From positions 1 through 35,674 of the forward strand of contig NZ_CYGY02000124.1 of NCBI RefSeq assembly GCF_900007165.1: a DNA stretch of 35,674 bases, in the 5' to 3' direction. Below are positions 24,253 through 32,445 of this stretch, piece after piece (the stretch's first letter is position 1; every line of letters starts with the position of its first letter). A program made the translations under genes and the position numbers. The notes under the pieces were generated by a model that worked only from the letters and a program-made list of their open reading frames with translations, did no database searches and had not been told where the DNA came from. This DNA comes from Paraburkholderia piptadeniae. GTDB lineage: Bacteria > Pseudomonadota > Gammaproteobacteria > Burkholderiales > Burkholderiaceae.

Positions 24253-24935
24253 AATTGCCGGGCGGCAGATGGCTCGAATTTGTCTGCGTCTTTCATCTGC
24301 CCCTTGGCGATCATGTGCATGAGTTCAATGCCGCTCAACAAGATGCGGGCACAGCGAAAATCCTTGAATCCCAACATGGGGCGGGTACGGCGCTTGATCG
24401 CCCGATGGTCTTGTTCCACGATATTATTGAGATACTTGGCCTGACGGATTTTGATGGGCGTCTCACGCTCGGCGTTCACGGCGTGCAGTCCGGCCAGATT
24501 GGCACCACTCTTGTCGATGGTTACGGTTTCGGGCGCGCCATTCTGATCGATGGCCCTCTCGAAGTACCGTCGGGCCGCTTCCTTGTCCCGCTTGGCGCGC
24601 AGCAGGAAGTCAACCGTGTTGCCGGCCTTGTCGACGGCGCGGTAGAGATACTTCCATGTGCCTCGGACCTTCACATAGGTCTCGTCGACACGCCAGCTCT
24701 TGCCGACCGGGCGCTTGCATCGGCGGAACGCCTTCTCAAGCACCGGTAGAAGCTTGATGGCCCATCGGTGCACGGTCGAATGATCGACCGCGATCCCGCG
24801 TTCGGCCATCATCTCCTCGAGATTGCGCAAGCTCAGCGGGTAGGCGACGTACCAACGCACGCACACCAACATTATCTCGAGCGGATAGTGCAACCGCTTC
24901 AGCACCTTGGCTACCGCCGGACTCAGCGCTTTCAT
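24234..24935 (-). mobile_element. IS6-family element with intact transposase
   Basis: A 233-residue transposase from ATG 24935. The helix-turn-helix start (YPLSLRNLEEMMAERGIAVD) precedes the DDE residues: D in WRVDETYVKV, D in VTIDKSGAN and E in NNIVEQDHRAIKRR. Length and end (QFYSLAI) are normal. The outer repeat is clear on the right (24982-24998). On the left, the end is not obvious: the stop at 24234 is almost at the junction with the integrase, and the nearby GGGGACTGCTTATA is a weak match. IS6 elements move by replicative cointegration, which fits the other IS6 traces in the window. Confidence 0.85.
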
Positions 24936-24981
24936 TGTCGTTCACATCATTCTGTAAGGTCCCGCAGCATACCAGCTTCCG

Positions 24982-25036
24982 TTATTGCAACAGAACCGCT
25001 TTGGGTGGTTCTGCCGCCCTTATCGCGACAGAACCG
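24982..25036. repeat. Two IS6-type ends in direct tandem
   Basis: TTATTGCAACAGAACCG (24982-24998) is followed 38 bases later by TTATCGCGACAGAACCG (25020-25036), differing at two positions in 17. The first copy is identical to the one at 58-74. Two ends side by side suggest that one IS6 element inserted at, or replaced, an older one. Confidence 0.65.
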
Positions 25037-25071
25037 TACAATTTTGTGTCCTGATACAGGAGGGCACCGCC

Positions 25072-25293
25072 ATGAACGCGGTCCAGGACTACCGGGATTG
25101 GAAGCTGGACATCGAGCCCGTTGCCGCTGCGGGAATGTATACGGCCAAGGCCACGATCTCGCGGACGAGCACGGACGCGGACGACGGATATTTCAGCTAC
25201 ACGTTCAAGAATCTCGGCGTCTCGGACACCCCTGAGGGCGCTATTCGGTGGGCTGCTGACTGGCTGCGCGGGTGGATCGACGAAAACACGTAG
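25072..25293 (+). CDS. Small Y-x-D-W family protein
   Basis: 73 residues from ATG 25072 with AGGAGGG nine bases upstream, the best start of the family. MNAVQDYRDWKLDIEPVAAA, GMYTAKATISRTSTDADDGY, and a final tryptophan-rich helix RWAADWLRGWIDENT. Closest relative in the window is 20402-20620. It lies directly outside the IS6 ends. Predicted small beta-sheet plus helix; function unknown. Confidence 0.7.
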   Translation: MNAVQDYRDWKLDIEPVAAAGMYTAKATISRTSTDADDGYFSYTFKNLGVSDTPEGAIRWAADWLRGWIDENT

Positions 25294-25589
25294 GCCGGTA
25301 CATGGCCGGGCACAACCAGCAACTTTCACTTCGGGTGACGGAACGCTACACCAGAAGTCGGAGTTTCGGCGTGGCCGAGTATCAGCAGTCTCATCATGCT
25401 GCGGCGACCTCGAGTCCATGCATGTGCGATGTATGTCGGAAATGCGATTGGTTCGGGTGGAGGATTTGGAAAGCTACGGGACGATTGAGGAAATGCTGGC
25501 TCTCGATGCCCGGCCGCGTTTTACACTGCCGGGTGCCGTACATTGCATGCGTGCCCCGGGACGGGGGTTCCGGGACGACGGGCAAACCA

Positions 25590-26003
25590 TCAACACGAGC
25601 CTACGGTAGGCTGGAGCTCCGCCAGTCTTTCCAGTATGCGCTCCTGATACTCCGGCGTCACAGCGACCAGAAACATGCACAAGCCGCCTTTCTCCGCCGT
25701 ACGTTCCATGACGACGGGAAGTGTTTCTTCGAGCAGCGCGTTGATGTTCTTTGTCGGCACGGTCAGGCCGCCGGAGTAGCCCCACGTGCCCCAGATAGCC
25801 ACGAACTCGAGGCCGCTCAATTGCCACACGAGAAAGGCCGGTGATTTGAGTCGAGCCTTCAGCTCGGGCAGGCCTTCCTGGGCAACGAAATCGAGCGCTT
25901 TGCGGGCGGCTTCGGAACGGTCGAAAATGAGGACATAGTGTGGCACTTCACCCCGGGCCATCAGCTCCAGGTTTGGAGGAAGTTGTTCTGATGATTCGAA
26001 CAT
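25590..26003 (-). CDS. Hypothetical 137-residue protein
   Basis: MFESSEQLPPNLELMARGEV, VPHYVLIFDRSEAARKALDF, then VWQLSGLEFVAIWGTWGYSG and ETLPVVMERTAEKGGLCMFL. The mix of strands and helices and the internally consistent composition suggest a real soluble alpha/beta protein. GAGGCGG precedes the ATG. No family recognised. The 25294-25589 interval before its stop contains only a weak plus-strand frame (MRLVRVEDLESYGTIEEMLA) that could be another scrap. Confidence 0.55.
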   Translation of the reverse strand: MFESSEQLPPNLELMARGEVPHYVLIFDRSEAARKALDFVAQEGLPELKARLKSPAFLVWQLSGLEFVAIWGTWGYSGGLTVPTKNINALLEETLPVVMERTAEKGGLCMFLVAVTPEYQERILERLAELQPTVGSC

Positions 26004-26354
26004 GGCCGCCTCGTCGCAGGCGTCACTTCTATGCTACGCCACATACGGGTCGTGCCCAACAGGTCCTCCGGTCCGTTCACGGTAGTGCGCTAGCTATAGC
26101 CACGGCTCGCACCGAACTGTTGCAAGATCAGGAAGCCTTGTACGACAAGGTCTTTTTTTGGGTCTGCAGGAAGACAATATCGATTCGATGAACATGGGGA
26201 AGTTGCTCGATGTTCTGGCGATGTGTGGATGAATCGCCTGACCTGGCTGTGAGCAAGAGGAACACCGACGTCGGTCGCGAAGGGGAAGTGACGATGCCGG
26301 CAAGGGATGCGCCAGGGGCAATCGCACCGACGGTATGATTCGCGTCTGGTGGGG

Positions 26355-26817
26355 TCACCAACGCTCCTGCAACACCGGTGAGGGGTGCTCGCCGAGCATG
26401 GATTGGCGGCAGGCGGAAGCGCTGCAGTGGCACGCATACTGGGCACGGATGTCGTCTGTGATCTCACCGTCGATGGTCAGGCCGTAGTCAATGAAAAGCT
26501 CTTCGCCGGCGCAAATCGCCTTGCGCGTGTAAATGAATACGCGATCGCCGGTTTCAGGCTTCGCAGTTTGGGTCGCACGCGTGATTCAGGAATCGCGCAC
26601 TGTTCCCGCCAAGGCTGCCGTCAATCACGCGGCCGTCGGAAAGACCGAACACGAATGTATGCCCGACCTCTGACCGCTGACGGGCAGCAGCGCGTCGCCA
26701 GCCGGTCACTTCACCCTTGTACTCGATAAGCCGCTCGCCGGCGGCGATGGGCTGCAGCGCAAAGAGTCCCTTGCCATGCACTGAGGAACGTCGCGCGGTG
26801 ATGCGTCGCAGTCGCAT
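26355..26817 (-). pseudogene. SET-domain protein, frameshifted
   Basis: SET domains transfer methyl groups to protein lysines. From ATG 26817 (GGAAGGG upstream): RRITARRSSVHGKGLFALQP, IAAGERLIEYKGEVTGW, then the core RFLNHACDPNCEA. A TGA follows at once. Shifting frame there (near 26557) gives TGDRVFIYTRKAICAGEELF with IDYGLTIDGEI and the post-SET cysteines ACHCSASACRQSMLG, to a stop at 26355. So the whole domain including NHACDPNC, the catalytic tyrosine of DYG and the zinc cysteines is present but split by one indel. Confidence 0.75.
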
Positions 26818-26890
26818 TGTGTCGGTTTCCCTTCCGTAACGTCTGTTGGTCGTTGTAATTCTGGTAGCGCGAAGCATAGCGCTGCGACGG

Positions 26891-26922
26891 TGCGCATTCA
26901 ACGAATTGTTGTATTGTGCGCA
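26891..26922. promoter_or_regulatory. Nested dyad upstream of the SET gene
   Basis: TGCGCA, two bases, CAAC-GAATT-GTTG, five bases, TGCGCA. The inner CAAC/GTTG dyad is perfect around GAATT and the outer TGCGCA copies frame it. It lies 74 bases upstream of the SET gene start in an AT-richer stretch, a suitable place for an operator or promoter. Which gene it served is inferred. Confidence 0.35.
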
Positions 26923-27009
26923 ACTAACCGTCAGTGACGCATCGACACCCACCCGGCTTCGCCAAAAGCGGCCGATAACAGGCAGGGCCCAACCTCGTGA
27001 GGAAATTCC

Positions 27010-27271
27010 GCTCTGTCTATCGCCGCCAGCATCGGTGAAAGCAAGGCCAGCACGGCTGAAGCCATTCATGCCATCCTGGAGGCCGTAACAGCTGCCGTGA
27101 CACGTGGCGATACGGTGCAACTGGTTGGCTTTGGTTCATTTTCGACGGGCCGCACGGGCCGAGCGTAGCGGCCGTAACCGGTCGACAGGCGAGACCATCA
27201 CGATTACGGCAGCAAAGACAATGAAGTTCACGGCCAGCAAGGCATTCACGGATGCCATGAACGGCGCGTGA
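27010..27271 (+). pseudogene. HU-family nucleoid protein, broken
   Basis: One frame reads ALSIAASIGESKASTAEAIH, AILEAVTAAVTRGDTVQLVG and FGSFSTG, which is an HU helix pair and beta-arm start (…LVGFGTF). Near 27165 the frame breaks; the rest RSTGETITITAAKTMKFTAS and KAFTDAMNGA follows in another frame (compare NPRTGETI.I.A…FKPGKALKDAV). The first eight or so residues and the start codon are missing: a TGA lies just upstream. HU bends and compacts DNA; this copy is dead. Confidence 0.7.
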
Positions 27272-27463
27272 ACTGTCCGGACAGCAACATCCTGTCACCA
27301 GGGCAGTCCGGCTACATCAGTTGTTGACCGAGCAACCTGATCGGGAATAACCCTCTTGTTGTTTTTCGCGCGTGTCCGAATTGTTATTACGGCAGGTCGT
27401 CATGTAACGTCCGAGGTTCCGGAAGTCATAGCGGTTATCCCTGACTTTCGGTGCGTGTTCAGG

Positions 27464-27497
27464 CCCACCGTCCAGACCAGGCGGTGGGTCTTTTTTT
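27464..27497 (+). terminator. Rho-independent terminator
   Basis: CCCACCG, an 11-base loop, CGGTGGG, then TC and seven Ts. A strong terminator for plus-strand transcription, but no plus-strand gene ends near it: the HU remnant ends 190 bases upstream. The stretch 27300-27463 could therefore be a small RNA or the remains of a transcript. Confidence 0.7.
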
Positions 27498-27641
27498 GCC
27501 GGGGACATCCGGGTGCGGTCGGGCTTGATCAGGTACCGGTGTTAAGGCAGTCAACCTTTCCCGCCCGTAAGCTATCCTGGACCATTTGCCGGTTCATCAG
27601 GATGACTTGACGTCCCTCACAAGGCAGCCAACGCCTGCGCG

Positions 27642-27911
27642 TCAGGGACGCGCAAAATCGTCTGGTGTCAGTTCCAGGCGCGCAGCGGGGTGAGCGAGGA
27701 GCTTGCGCTCGCCAATCGCGCGGATGCGGCCGTAGCCGTCCCGGAAGGTCTTCAGGATCCGTGCGTCGCTGGCCCCGGTTTCAAGCCAGAAGTACGCTTC
27801 CAGCGTCGGGATCGTAATTACGCATTCGACCACGGTGTTCTGATGCGCCAGGCCGAATGCCACGCCGCGGCGATTCGCCAGCACCTGCGGTTCAAGATCA
27901 AGGGTTTCCAT
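27642..27911 (-). CDS. DUF1488-like small protein
   Basis: 89 residues from ATG 27911. RRGVAFGLAHQNTVVECVIT, IPTLEAYFWLETGASDARIL, KTFRDGYGRIRAIGERKLL and ELTPDDF. The order V.F…V.C.IT…LEA…IL..F...R.RI.AI.E.K…LT..DF fits DUF1488 proteins as I remember them. Another protein of similar plan is at 34688. No clear ribosome binding site. Intact; function unknown. Confidence 0.55.
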   Translation of the reverse strand: METLDLEPQVLANRRGVAFGLAHQNTVVECVITIPTLEAYFWLETGASDARILKTFRDGYGRIRAIGERKLLAHPAARLELTPDDFARP

Positions 27912-28041
27912 GGGCGGTCAGGGGCAACGCTTCAAGGTGCGTCGAAAAAGGATTCTTGCACAGGCGATGCAGTTTGAATACGGCAGCTGTCCTGTACTGC
28001 GCCGGGACGCCGGAATGCCCGGTTCGAAAACCTAACCGGCC

Positions 28042-29286
28042 TCACCAGTCGATGCGGTGTTTCTCGTCGGTTTCATGATGCCGGCGATCGTCATCGACGT
28101 GCAGATAGAGACTGGTTGTGCCCAGCGACGCATGCCCGAGGTTGTCGCGCACGAGCCGCAGGTCCACCTGCTGGTCGGCCATGTGAGAACCCGCCGTATG
28201 CCGCAGCCAGTGCGCCGAAGCCTGCTCGAGCAGGTCGGCGCGTCCCGCAAAGGCTTCGCCGCGTGCGCGCAGCCGGCCGGCGGCGCCCGCAAACACGTCC
28301 TTGACGATCGTGTGCAGTGCGGCGCGCGTCAGTGGCCGGTGTGATGGCTTCGCAGCCTTGTCACGGGACGATTCGGAAGTCGACCCGATCGGGAGCACGA
28401 GGGGCGTTGCCTCATTGGGCGAGGGCAGGGCCGTCATCCCGAACGACTGCCGGTAGCGCGTGAGCTCCGTCATCAGCTCGCGCGTGGCCGGGACCAGGCG
28501 ATCCCTGTCACCCTTGCCGTGGACGGTCAGCCACCAGCGCATCGTGCCGTCGGTATCGCGCCGCACGAAGAACTGGCCCATCGTGTTGCCGCCGGCCTCG
28601 GCGATGCGCAGGCCGCCCAGGTACAGCAGTGTGAAGAGCCACCGTACGCGGTGGTAGTGCGCGCGATCCCGATGGGTCTCCTGCGGCATCGACGCGATGT
28701 GGTCCTTCACCTCCTGCCAGAGGCCGGGCTCGAGATAGCGGGTGATGCGCGGGGCGGCCTTGCGCGTGCGCTGGCGCGAGAGCGCGAGCGGGTTGCCGGC
28801 CAGATAGCCGGCCTGCACCAGCCACGAAAACAGCACATTCAGGATCACGGTCGTCTGGCGGATGCTCGCGGGCGAGAGCGGCCCGTAAAACGGGCGCCAG
28901 CGCGCGTCGCCACGCGGATGCTTGCGGCCACCGCCTGTGCCTGCGTTGGCCACCCAGGTGACCGCCGGCTGGGGGTCGGCGAGGAAGGCCTGGTAGCGCA
29001 GGCAGTCCTCGTGCGTGAGCGATGACAGCGGCTTGCCCAGTTCCACCAGCGACCAGAGCAGGAGCCGCTCGGCTTCCTTGCGGTAGTTCCCGAACGTGGT
29101 CCGCCTGTCGGCAAGGCGCGCGAGCCAGGCGCGGATCGCATCGAGGTCGTTCGCCGCGGCGATCTGCGCGTGGCCGTCCGAGGCGCGGTTCGTGCCGGCG
29201 TGGCCGTCGAGCGCGGTGGGAATCGCGAGCACCTCGAGCGGGGTGGGGTGCAGCGCGACGACGCTGCTGGACGGACGATCTGACAT
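28042..29286 (-). CDS. Tyrosine-type site-specific recombinase
   Basis: 414 residues from ATG 29286. The core-binding domain (about 50-190; AIRAWLARLADRRTTFGNYR) is followed by the catalytic domain with arginine in LGGLRIAEAGG, lysine in VHGKGDRDRLVP, HWLRHTAGSH, and LGHASLGTTSLYLHV with the nucleophile tyrosine. All catalytic residues are present. A longer-than-usual N-terminus and an insertion (TESSRDKAAKPSHR) distinguish it from XerC/D. It diverges from the kfrA-like gene across a 196-base AT-rich intergenic region with dyads; the pair may be a mobile or replicon-maintenance unit. No att site is recognisable. Confidence 0.9.
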   Translation of the reverse strand: MSDRPSSSVVALHPTPLEVLAIPTALDGHAGTNRASDGHAQIAAANDLDAIRAWLARLADRRTTFGNYRKEAERLLLWSLVELGKPLSSLTHEDCLRYQAFLADPQPAVTWVANAGTGGGRKHPRGDARWRPFYGPLSPASIRQTTVILNVLFSWLVQAGYLAGNPLALSRQRTRKAAPRITRYLEPGLWQEVKDHIASMPQETHRDRAHYHRVRWLFTLLYLGGLRIAEAGGNTMGQFFVRRDTDGTMRWWLTVHGKGDRDRLVPATRELMTELTRYRQSFGMTALPSPNEATPLVLPIGSTSESSRDKAAKPSHRPLTRAALHTIVKDVFAGAAGRLRARGEAFAGRADLLEQASAHWLRHTAGSHMADQQVDLRLVRDNLGHASLGTTSLYLHVDDDRRHHETDEKHRIDW

Positions 29287-29385
29287 CAAGGTGAGCTTTT
29301 TCGGGAAAGGTGAGCGTTTCCGGGCGTCGGCGGGAAATGACTTGACCTATCAAATTCCAGGATCGGCCTGGATGATTATTTTTCA

Positions 29386-29459
29386 ACATTACCGGCGTAA
29401 TGTCAAATTAGGGACATCATTGAATTGGATATCGACCGTCTTACGTTGTATTATCAACG
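29386..29459. promoter_or_regulatory. Dyads between integrase and kfrA-like gene
   Basis: ACATTAC-CGGC-GTAATGT (29386-29403) and CGTTG-TATTAT-CAACG (29444-29459) lie in the AT-rich divergent spacer. KfrA-type proteins bind their own promoter at inverted repeats, so these are candidate operators; TATTAT in the second could also be a -10 element. A third, CCAGG-N5-CCTGG, sits just before at about 29357-29371. Confidence 0.45.
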
Positions 29460-29482
29460 CACCAAAACACGTTTTCTGGTCC

Positions 29483-30571
29483 ATGTCCGACGCTCCTGCC
29501 GACCTCCCATCCGGTGACGCGCGCCTCGCGGCCGAGATCGAGCGGCTCACGCTCGAATTCCCGAAGACCCGCGAGCTGTACCGCGAGGTCTGCGCCCTCC
29601 TGTTCTTCCGCTTCGGCCAGACGCCCACCGCCAACCGGCTCTATCAACTGGTGAAGCGCGGCAGCATGGGCACGCCCGCGGCGGTGCTCGGCGAGTTCTG
29701 GGCCGAACTCCGGGAAAAGAGCCGCGTGCGCATCGAGCACCCGGACCTGCCCACCGATCTGCGTGACGCGGCCGGGGAACTGGTCGCGACGCTGTGGACG
29801 CGCGCGGCCGCATCCGCGCAGGCGGAACTCGACGCGCTGCGCGCGGAAGTGGAAGGCGAGCGTACGGCTGCGGAGCAGCGCGTCGCGGCGGCCCGCGGCG
29901 AGCTGGCACGCACCGAAACGGCGCTCGAGCAGCGCACCGCGGCGCTGCTGGCCGCGCAGGTCGAGGTCCGCGAACTGGAGAAGGCGCAGGCCGAGGGCCA
30001 CGCGGCGCGGCAGGCGATGGAAGCCGACATCGTGCGCCTGAAAAGCGAGGCGGTCGCGCGGGACCGTGAACTGGTGAAGGTGCGCGACGGCTTCTCGCGC
30101 GATCTGGAGAAACTGCGTGAGAGCGCAGCGCAGTCCGGTGAGCGCCTGCGGGCCACGGAAAAGCGCGCGCTGCTCGAGATCGACCGCGAGCGGGGCGCGG
30201 CCGCGAAGCTGCAGAAGGAAGTGGACGAGACCACGAAGCGCGCCGATAAGCGGGAAGCAGACCATCGCCGTGCGGTCGAGGCGCTGCAGGCGCAGCTCGG
30301 CGACGCGCGCCATCAGGCGGGTGTGTTGCAGGGGCGCCTGGATGCGGTGCAGGCCACGAACGTGACGCTGCAGCAGCAACTGGCCGCCCTGCGCGAGGCG
30401 GACGCCCGCGAGGCCCGGCCGGCACGGCCGGGCCGTGCAAAGGCCGCGCCTGCCGGCACCACCCAGGTACGTCCCGTGGCGACACGCCCGTCGCGTGCGG
30501 CGCGCGCCGCGTCCGCGCCCGCCAGCAAGACCGCGGTGCGCCGCAAGCGGGGCAAGAGCGATGACAGGTAG
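29483..30571 (+). CDS. KfrA-type DNA-binding coiled-coil protein
   Basis: 362 residues. The N-terminal 120 (LTLEFPKTRELYREVCALLF, NRLYQLVKRGSMGTPAAVLG, EFWAELREKSRVRI) match the KfrA N-terminal helix-turn-helix domain. Residues about 125-320 form a long alanine/glutamate/arginine-rich coiled coil. The tail is basic and low in complexity (SRAARAASAPASKTAVRRKR). KfrA of IncP plasmids is an autorepressor with a role in plasmid stability and partition. The ATG at 29483 was chosen because the KfrA domain begins right after it; the frame is open further upstream. The next gene overlaps it by 11 bases. Confidence 0.8.
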   Translation: MSDAPADLPSGDARLAAEIERLTLEFPKTRELYREVCALLFFRFGQTPTANRLYQLVKRGSMGTPAAVLGEFWAELREKSRVRIEHPDLPTDLRDAAGELVATLWTRAAASAQAELDALRAEVEGERTAAEQRVAAARGELARTETALEQRTAALLAAQVEVRELEKAQAEGHAARQAMEADIVRLKSEAVARDRELVKVRDGFSRDLEKLRESAAQSGERLRATEKRALLEIDRERGAAAKLQKEVDETTKRADKREADHRRAVEALQAQLGDARHQAGVLQGRLDAVQATNVTLQQQLAALREADAREARPARPGRAKAAPAGTTQVRPVATRPSRAARAASAPASKTAVRRKRGKSDDR

Positions 30572-30773
30572 CCCCCGCCCGCGCAGGCGACCCAAGGCCC
30601 CGGCCTGCCCGCCGATCGGCGCGCTGATGCGCTACGGCGAGCGGACCGTGCGCGTGATCGCCGAAGCGAGCGGCCAGCGCGTGATTATCGAGTCGGTCGA
30701 CGAAGACGGCCGCACCTTCCGCAGCACGGTCAAATGGGCTAGTCTGACCGCTCTTGAAGAGCAGCTTTTCTGA
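30561..30773 (+). CDS. Small protein coupled to the kfrA-like gene
   Basis: 70 residues, ATG inside the end of the upstream gene. MTGSPRPRRRPKAPACPPIG, then MRYGERTVRVIAEASGQRVI and TFRSTVKWASLTALEEQLF. The middle looks like a small beta-barrel (VRVIAEASGQRVIIESVDEDG). Translational coupling and a six-base gap to the next gene indicate one operon. No family known. Confidence 0.6.
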   Translation: MTGSPRPRRRPKAPACPPIGALMRYGERTVRVIAEASGQRVIIESVDEDGRTFRSTVKWASLTALEEQLF

Positions 30774-30778
30774 GCGCG

Positions 30779-31699
30779 ATGACAATGCAGCCGACCATGC
30801 AGCAGCTCGATATCTTCGCCGACAGCCGCGACGTGATGTTGCGCAACGACGTGCTGGAGCCGCTCCAGCAGCGTGAGGCGGCGGCCGCGCGAACGGCCCT
30901 CGAACGGCTGGCGGGCGACTATCCGGACGATGGTGCGTTGCCTGCGCTGACCGCGCTGGTTGGCGAACTCGAACACGCATCGACGGCACCCTTTGCCGAT
31001 CACGCTTCACTGGCCGTGGCCTGCCGTCATCTGGAGGGCGAGGTGGTGCCCGCGGCAAGGCGGGTGCTGCCTGCGCAGACGGTTCAGTCCTGGCTTGCCC
31101 CGAGCTGGCGGACGCTCGCCCGGCGGGCCGCGTCACTGCCGTTTCGCGGCGCCGACGCGGGCGATCATGCGCTGAACCATGCTGCGCCGCTGTGGCTGCT
31201 GGCGGGAGACGCAGCGGCCGCGTGTACTGCCGTCGAGCGCATCGATTCATGGTGGCGCATCCCGGCACCGCTTGCGTGGATGACCGAGGCGCGCTACCGG
31301 ACGGACGGGCTGGATGCCGCATGGCCCCTGCTCGCGGAACTGGCGTGGCTGGCGCCCGCACGGTTCGCGGTATTGCTGCCCGTACTGGGTGACGCTTCGC
31401 TGGACGCGCTCCGCCGGCAGTTCGATGCCGAGTTTTCCGGCGCGGGCGAAGTCGACGATTATGCGTGGTTGCCGGCGTGGCTGGTATTGGTGAAGCCTGC
31501 GCTGGCGGGCCGGCTGGGTGAGGCGCGGGTGCAGCGCGACCAGGCGGCCTCGCGCGCGATGGCCCTGCTGGGGGAAATCCTGCGCCGGGAGCATGAAGGC
31601 GACCAGCACGAACTGATTATCCTGCGCCAGGAGTTCAGCCGGCTGCATGCGCCTCTGTTCGAGGTGTACATGGCGACGCGGAAAGTGCAGCACCGGTGA
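30779..31699 (+). CDS. Unknown 306-residue helical protein
   Basis: MQQLDIFADSRDVMLRNDVL, EPLQQREAAAARTALERLA at the start, then long runs rich in A, L, W and R (PLWLLAGDAAAACTAVERID, LAELAWLAPARFAVLLPVLG). It looks like an all-helical repeat protein of TPR-like character, without membrane segments. Third gene of the kfrA operon. I recall such proteins beside recombinase/KfrA pairs in Burkholderia, but not a function. Confidence 0.65.
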   Translation: MTMQPTMQQLDIFADSRDVMLRNDVLEPLQQREAAAARTALERLAGDYPDDGALPALTALVGELEHASTAPFADHASLAVACRHLEGEVVPAARRVLPAQTVQSWLAPSWRTLARRAASLPFRGADAGDHALNHAAPLWLLAGDAAAACTAVERIDSWWRIPAPLAWMTEARYRTDGLDAAWPLLAELAWLAPARFAVLLPVLGDASLDALRRQFDAEFSGAGEVDDYAWLPAWLVLVKPALAGRLGEARVQRDQAASRAMALLGEILRREHEGDQHELIILRQEFSRLHAPLFEVYMATRKVQHR

Positions 31700-31769
31700 G
31701 CACGACGATCGGGGACCCGGGACCACGCCGTTGTCGCACCGATGAGCCGGGCACAGGCACGGAGGCGAA

Positions 31770-32159
31770 ATGACATTGAAGGCCCAGTGGTACCGCGACA
31801 GGCTTGCGAAAAAAGCGCGCAGGGGTTTTTGTGGCTACCCGGTCGCAACCGTTGCCTTCTATGGGCCCGACGACATGCGGGCGACAAAGGTGTCGGTCGG
31901 CATCGTCGCGCACGACGGTGCGGATGCCGATCCTGTTGAGCGATGGTTCTGTGAAACTTCCGATGCGAGGACCGATCCGGCAACCATCGAAGCGGTTGTC
32001 CGGTTCATTGAACAGCAGGGTGCCCGATCGGTCGCAACCGTCGATCGCATCATCGGGTGTCCGCATGAGGAAGGCATCGACTATCCCGAGGGCGAAGCCT
32101 GTCCGCTGTGTCCGTTCTGGCGCAACCGTGACCGGTGGAGCGGCGAGATCATCGGGTAA
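31770..32159 (+). CDS. Hypothetical 129-residue protein
   Basis: GGAGG precedes the ATG by five bases. MTLKAQWYRDRLAKKARRGF, CGYPVATVAFYGPDDMRATK, then VERWFCETSDARTDP and HEEGIDYPEGEACPLCPFWR. The last block (GCPHEEGIDYPEG…CPLCPFW) has spaced His and Cys (C-P-H, C-x2-C) that could bind zinc. The protein is strongly conserved-looking but unknown to me. Confidence 0.6.
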   Translation: MTLKAQWYRDRLAKKARRGFCGYPVATVAFYGPDDMRATKVSVGIVAHDGADADPVERWFCETSDARTDPATIEAVVRFIEQQGARSVATVDRIIGCPHEEGIDYPEGEACPLCPFWRNRDRWSGEIIG

Positions 32160-32296
32160 GTGCAGCCTGCAGTTTCCGCAACCACAAGATTCACACGCGG
32201 CTACCTGTCCTTCGTCGGACGAGGTACGCTCGATAAAAGGCGAACTGATCGGTTCCGACCTGCCGTTTCGGTGCAAACAGCGGAGGCAATCCAGAG

Positions 32297-32400
32297 ATGA
32301 AAGTGAAGACTTGATGATCAGGCGCGTGGTGACGGTAAGCTTCGACGACACGATCGAAACCATCATGGAGCTCTTTGAGCAGGCGGGGTTTCATCACTCC
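32297..32400 (+). pseudogene. CBS-domain protein, N-terminal remnant
   Basis: ATG 32297 behind GGAGG starts MKVK and stops; one missing base restores DLMIRRVVTVSFDDTIETIM and ELFEQAGFHH, the beginning of a CBS domain (…DLMTR.VVTVSPDDTI…ELFE…FHHL). The match then ends and unrelated sequence follows. CBS pairs sense adenosyl nucleotides. A truncated and frameshifted stub. Confidence 0.65.
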
Positions 32401-32445
32401 GCGCGTGACTGGACAACCCGACCCGCTATCGTGTGGTGACCTGAC

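Noticed and set aside
29547..31361. Minus-strand frame of 604 residues
   Set aside because: Proline/arginine/alanine-rich shadow of the kfrA-like operon.
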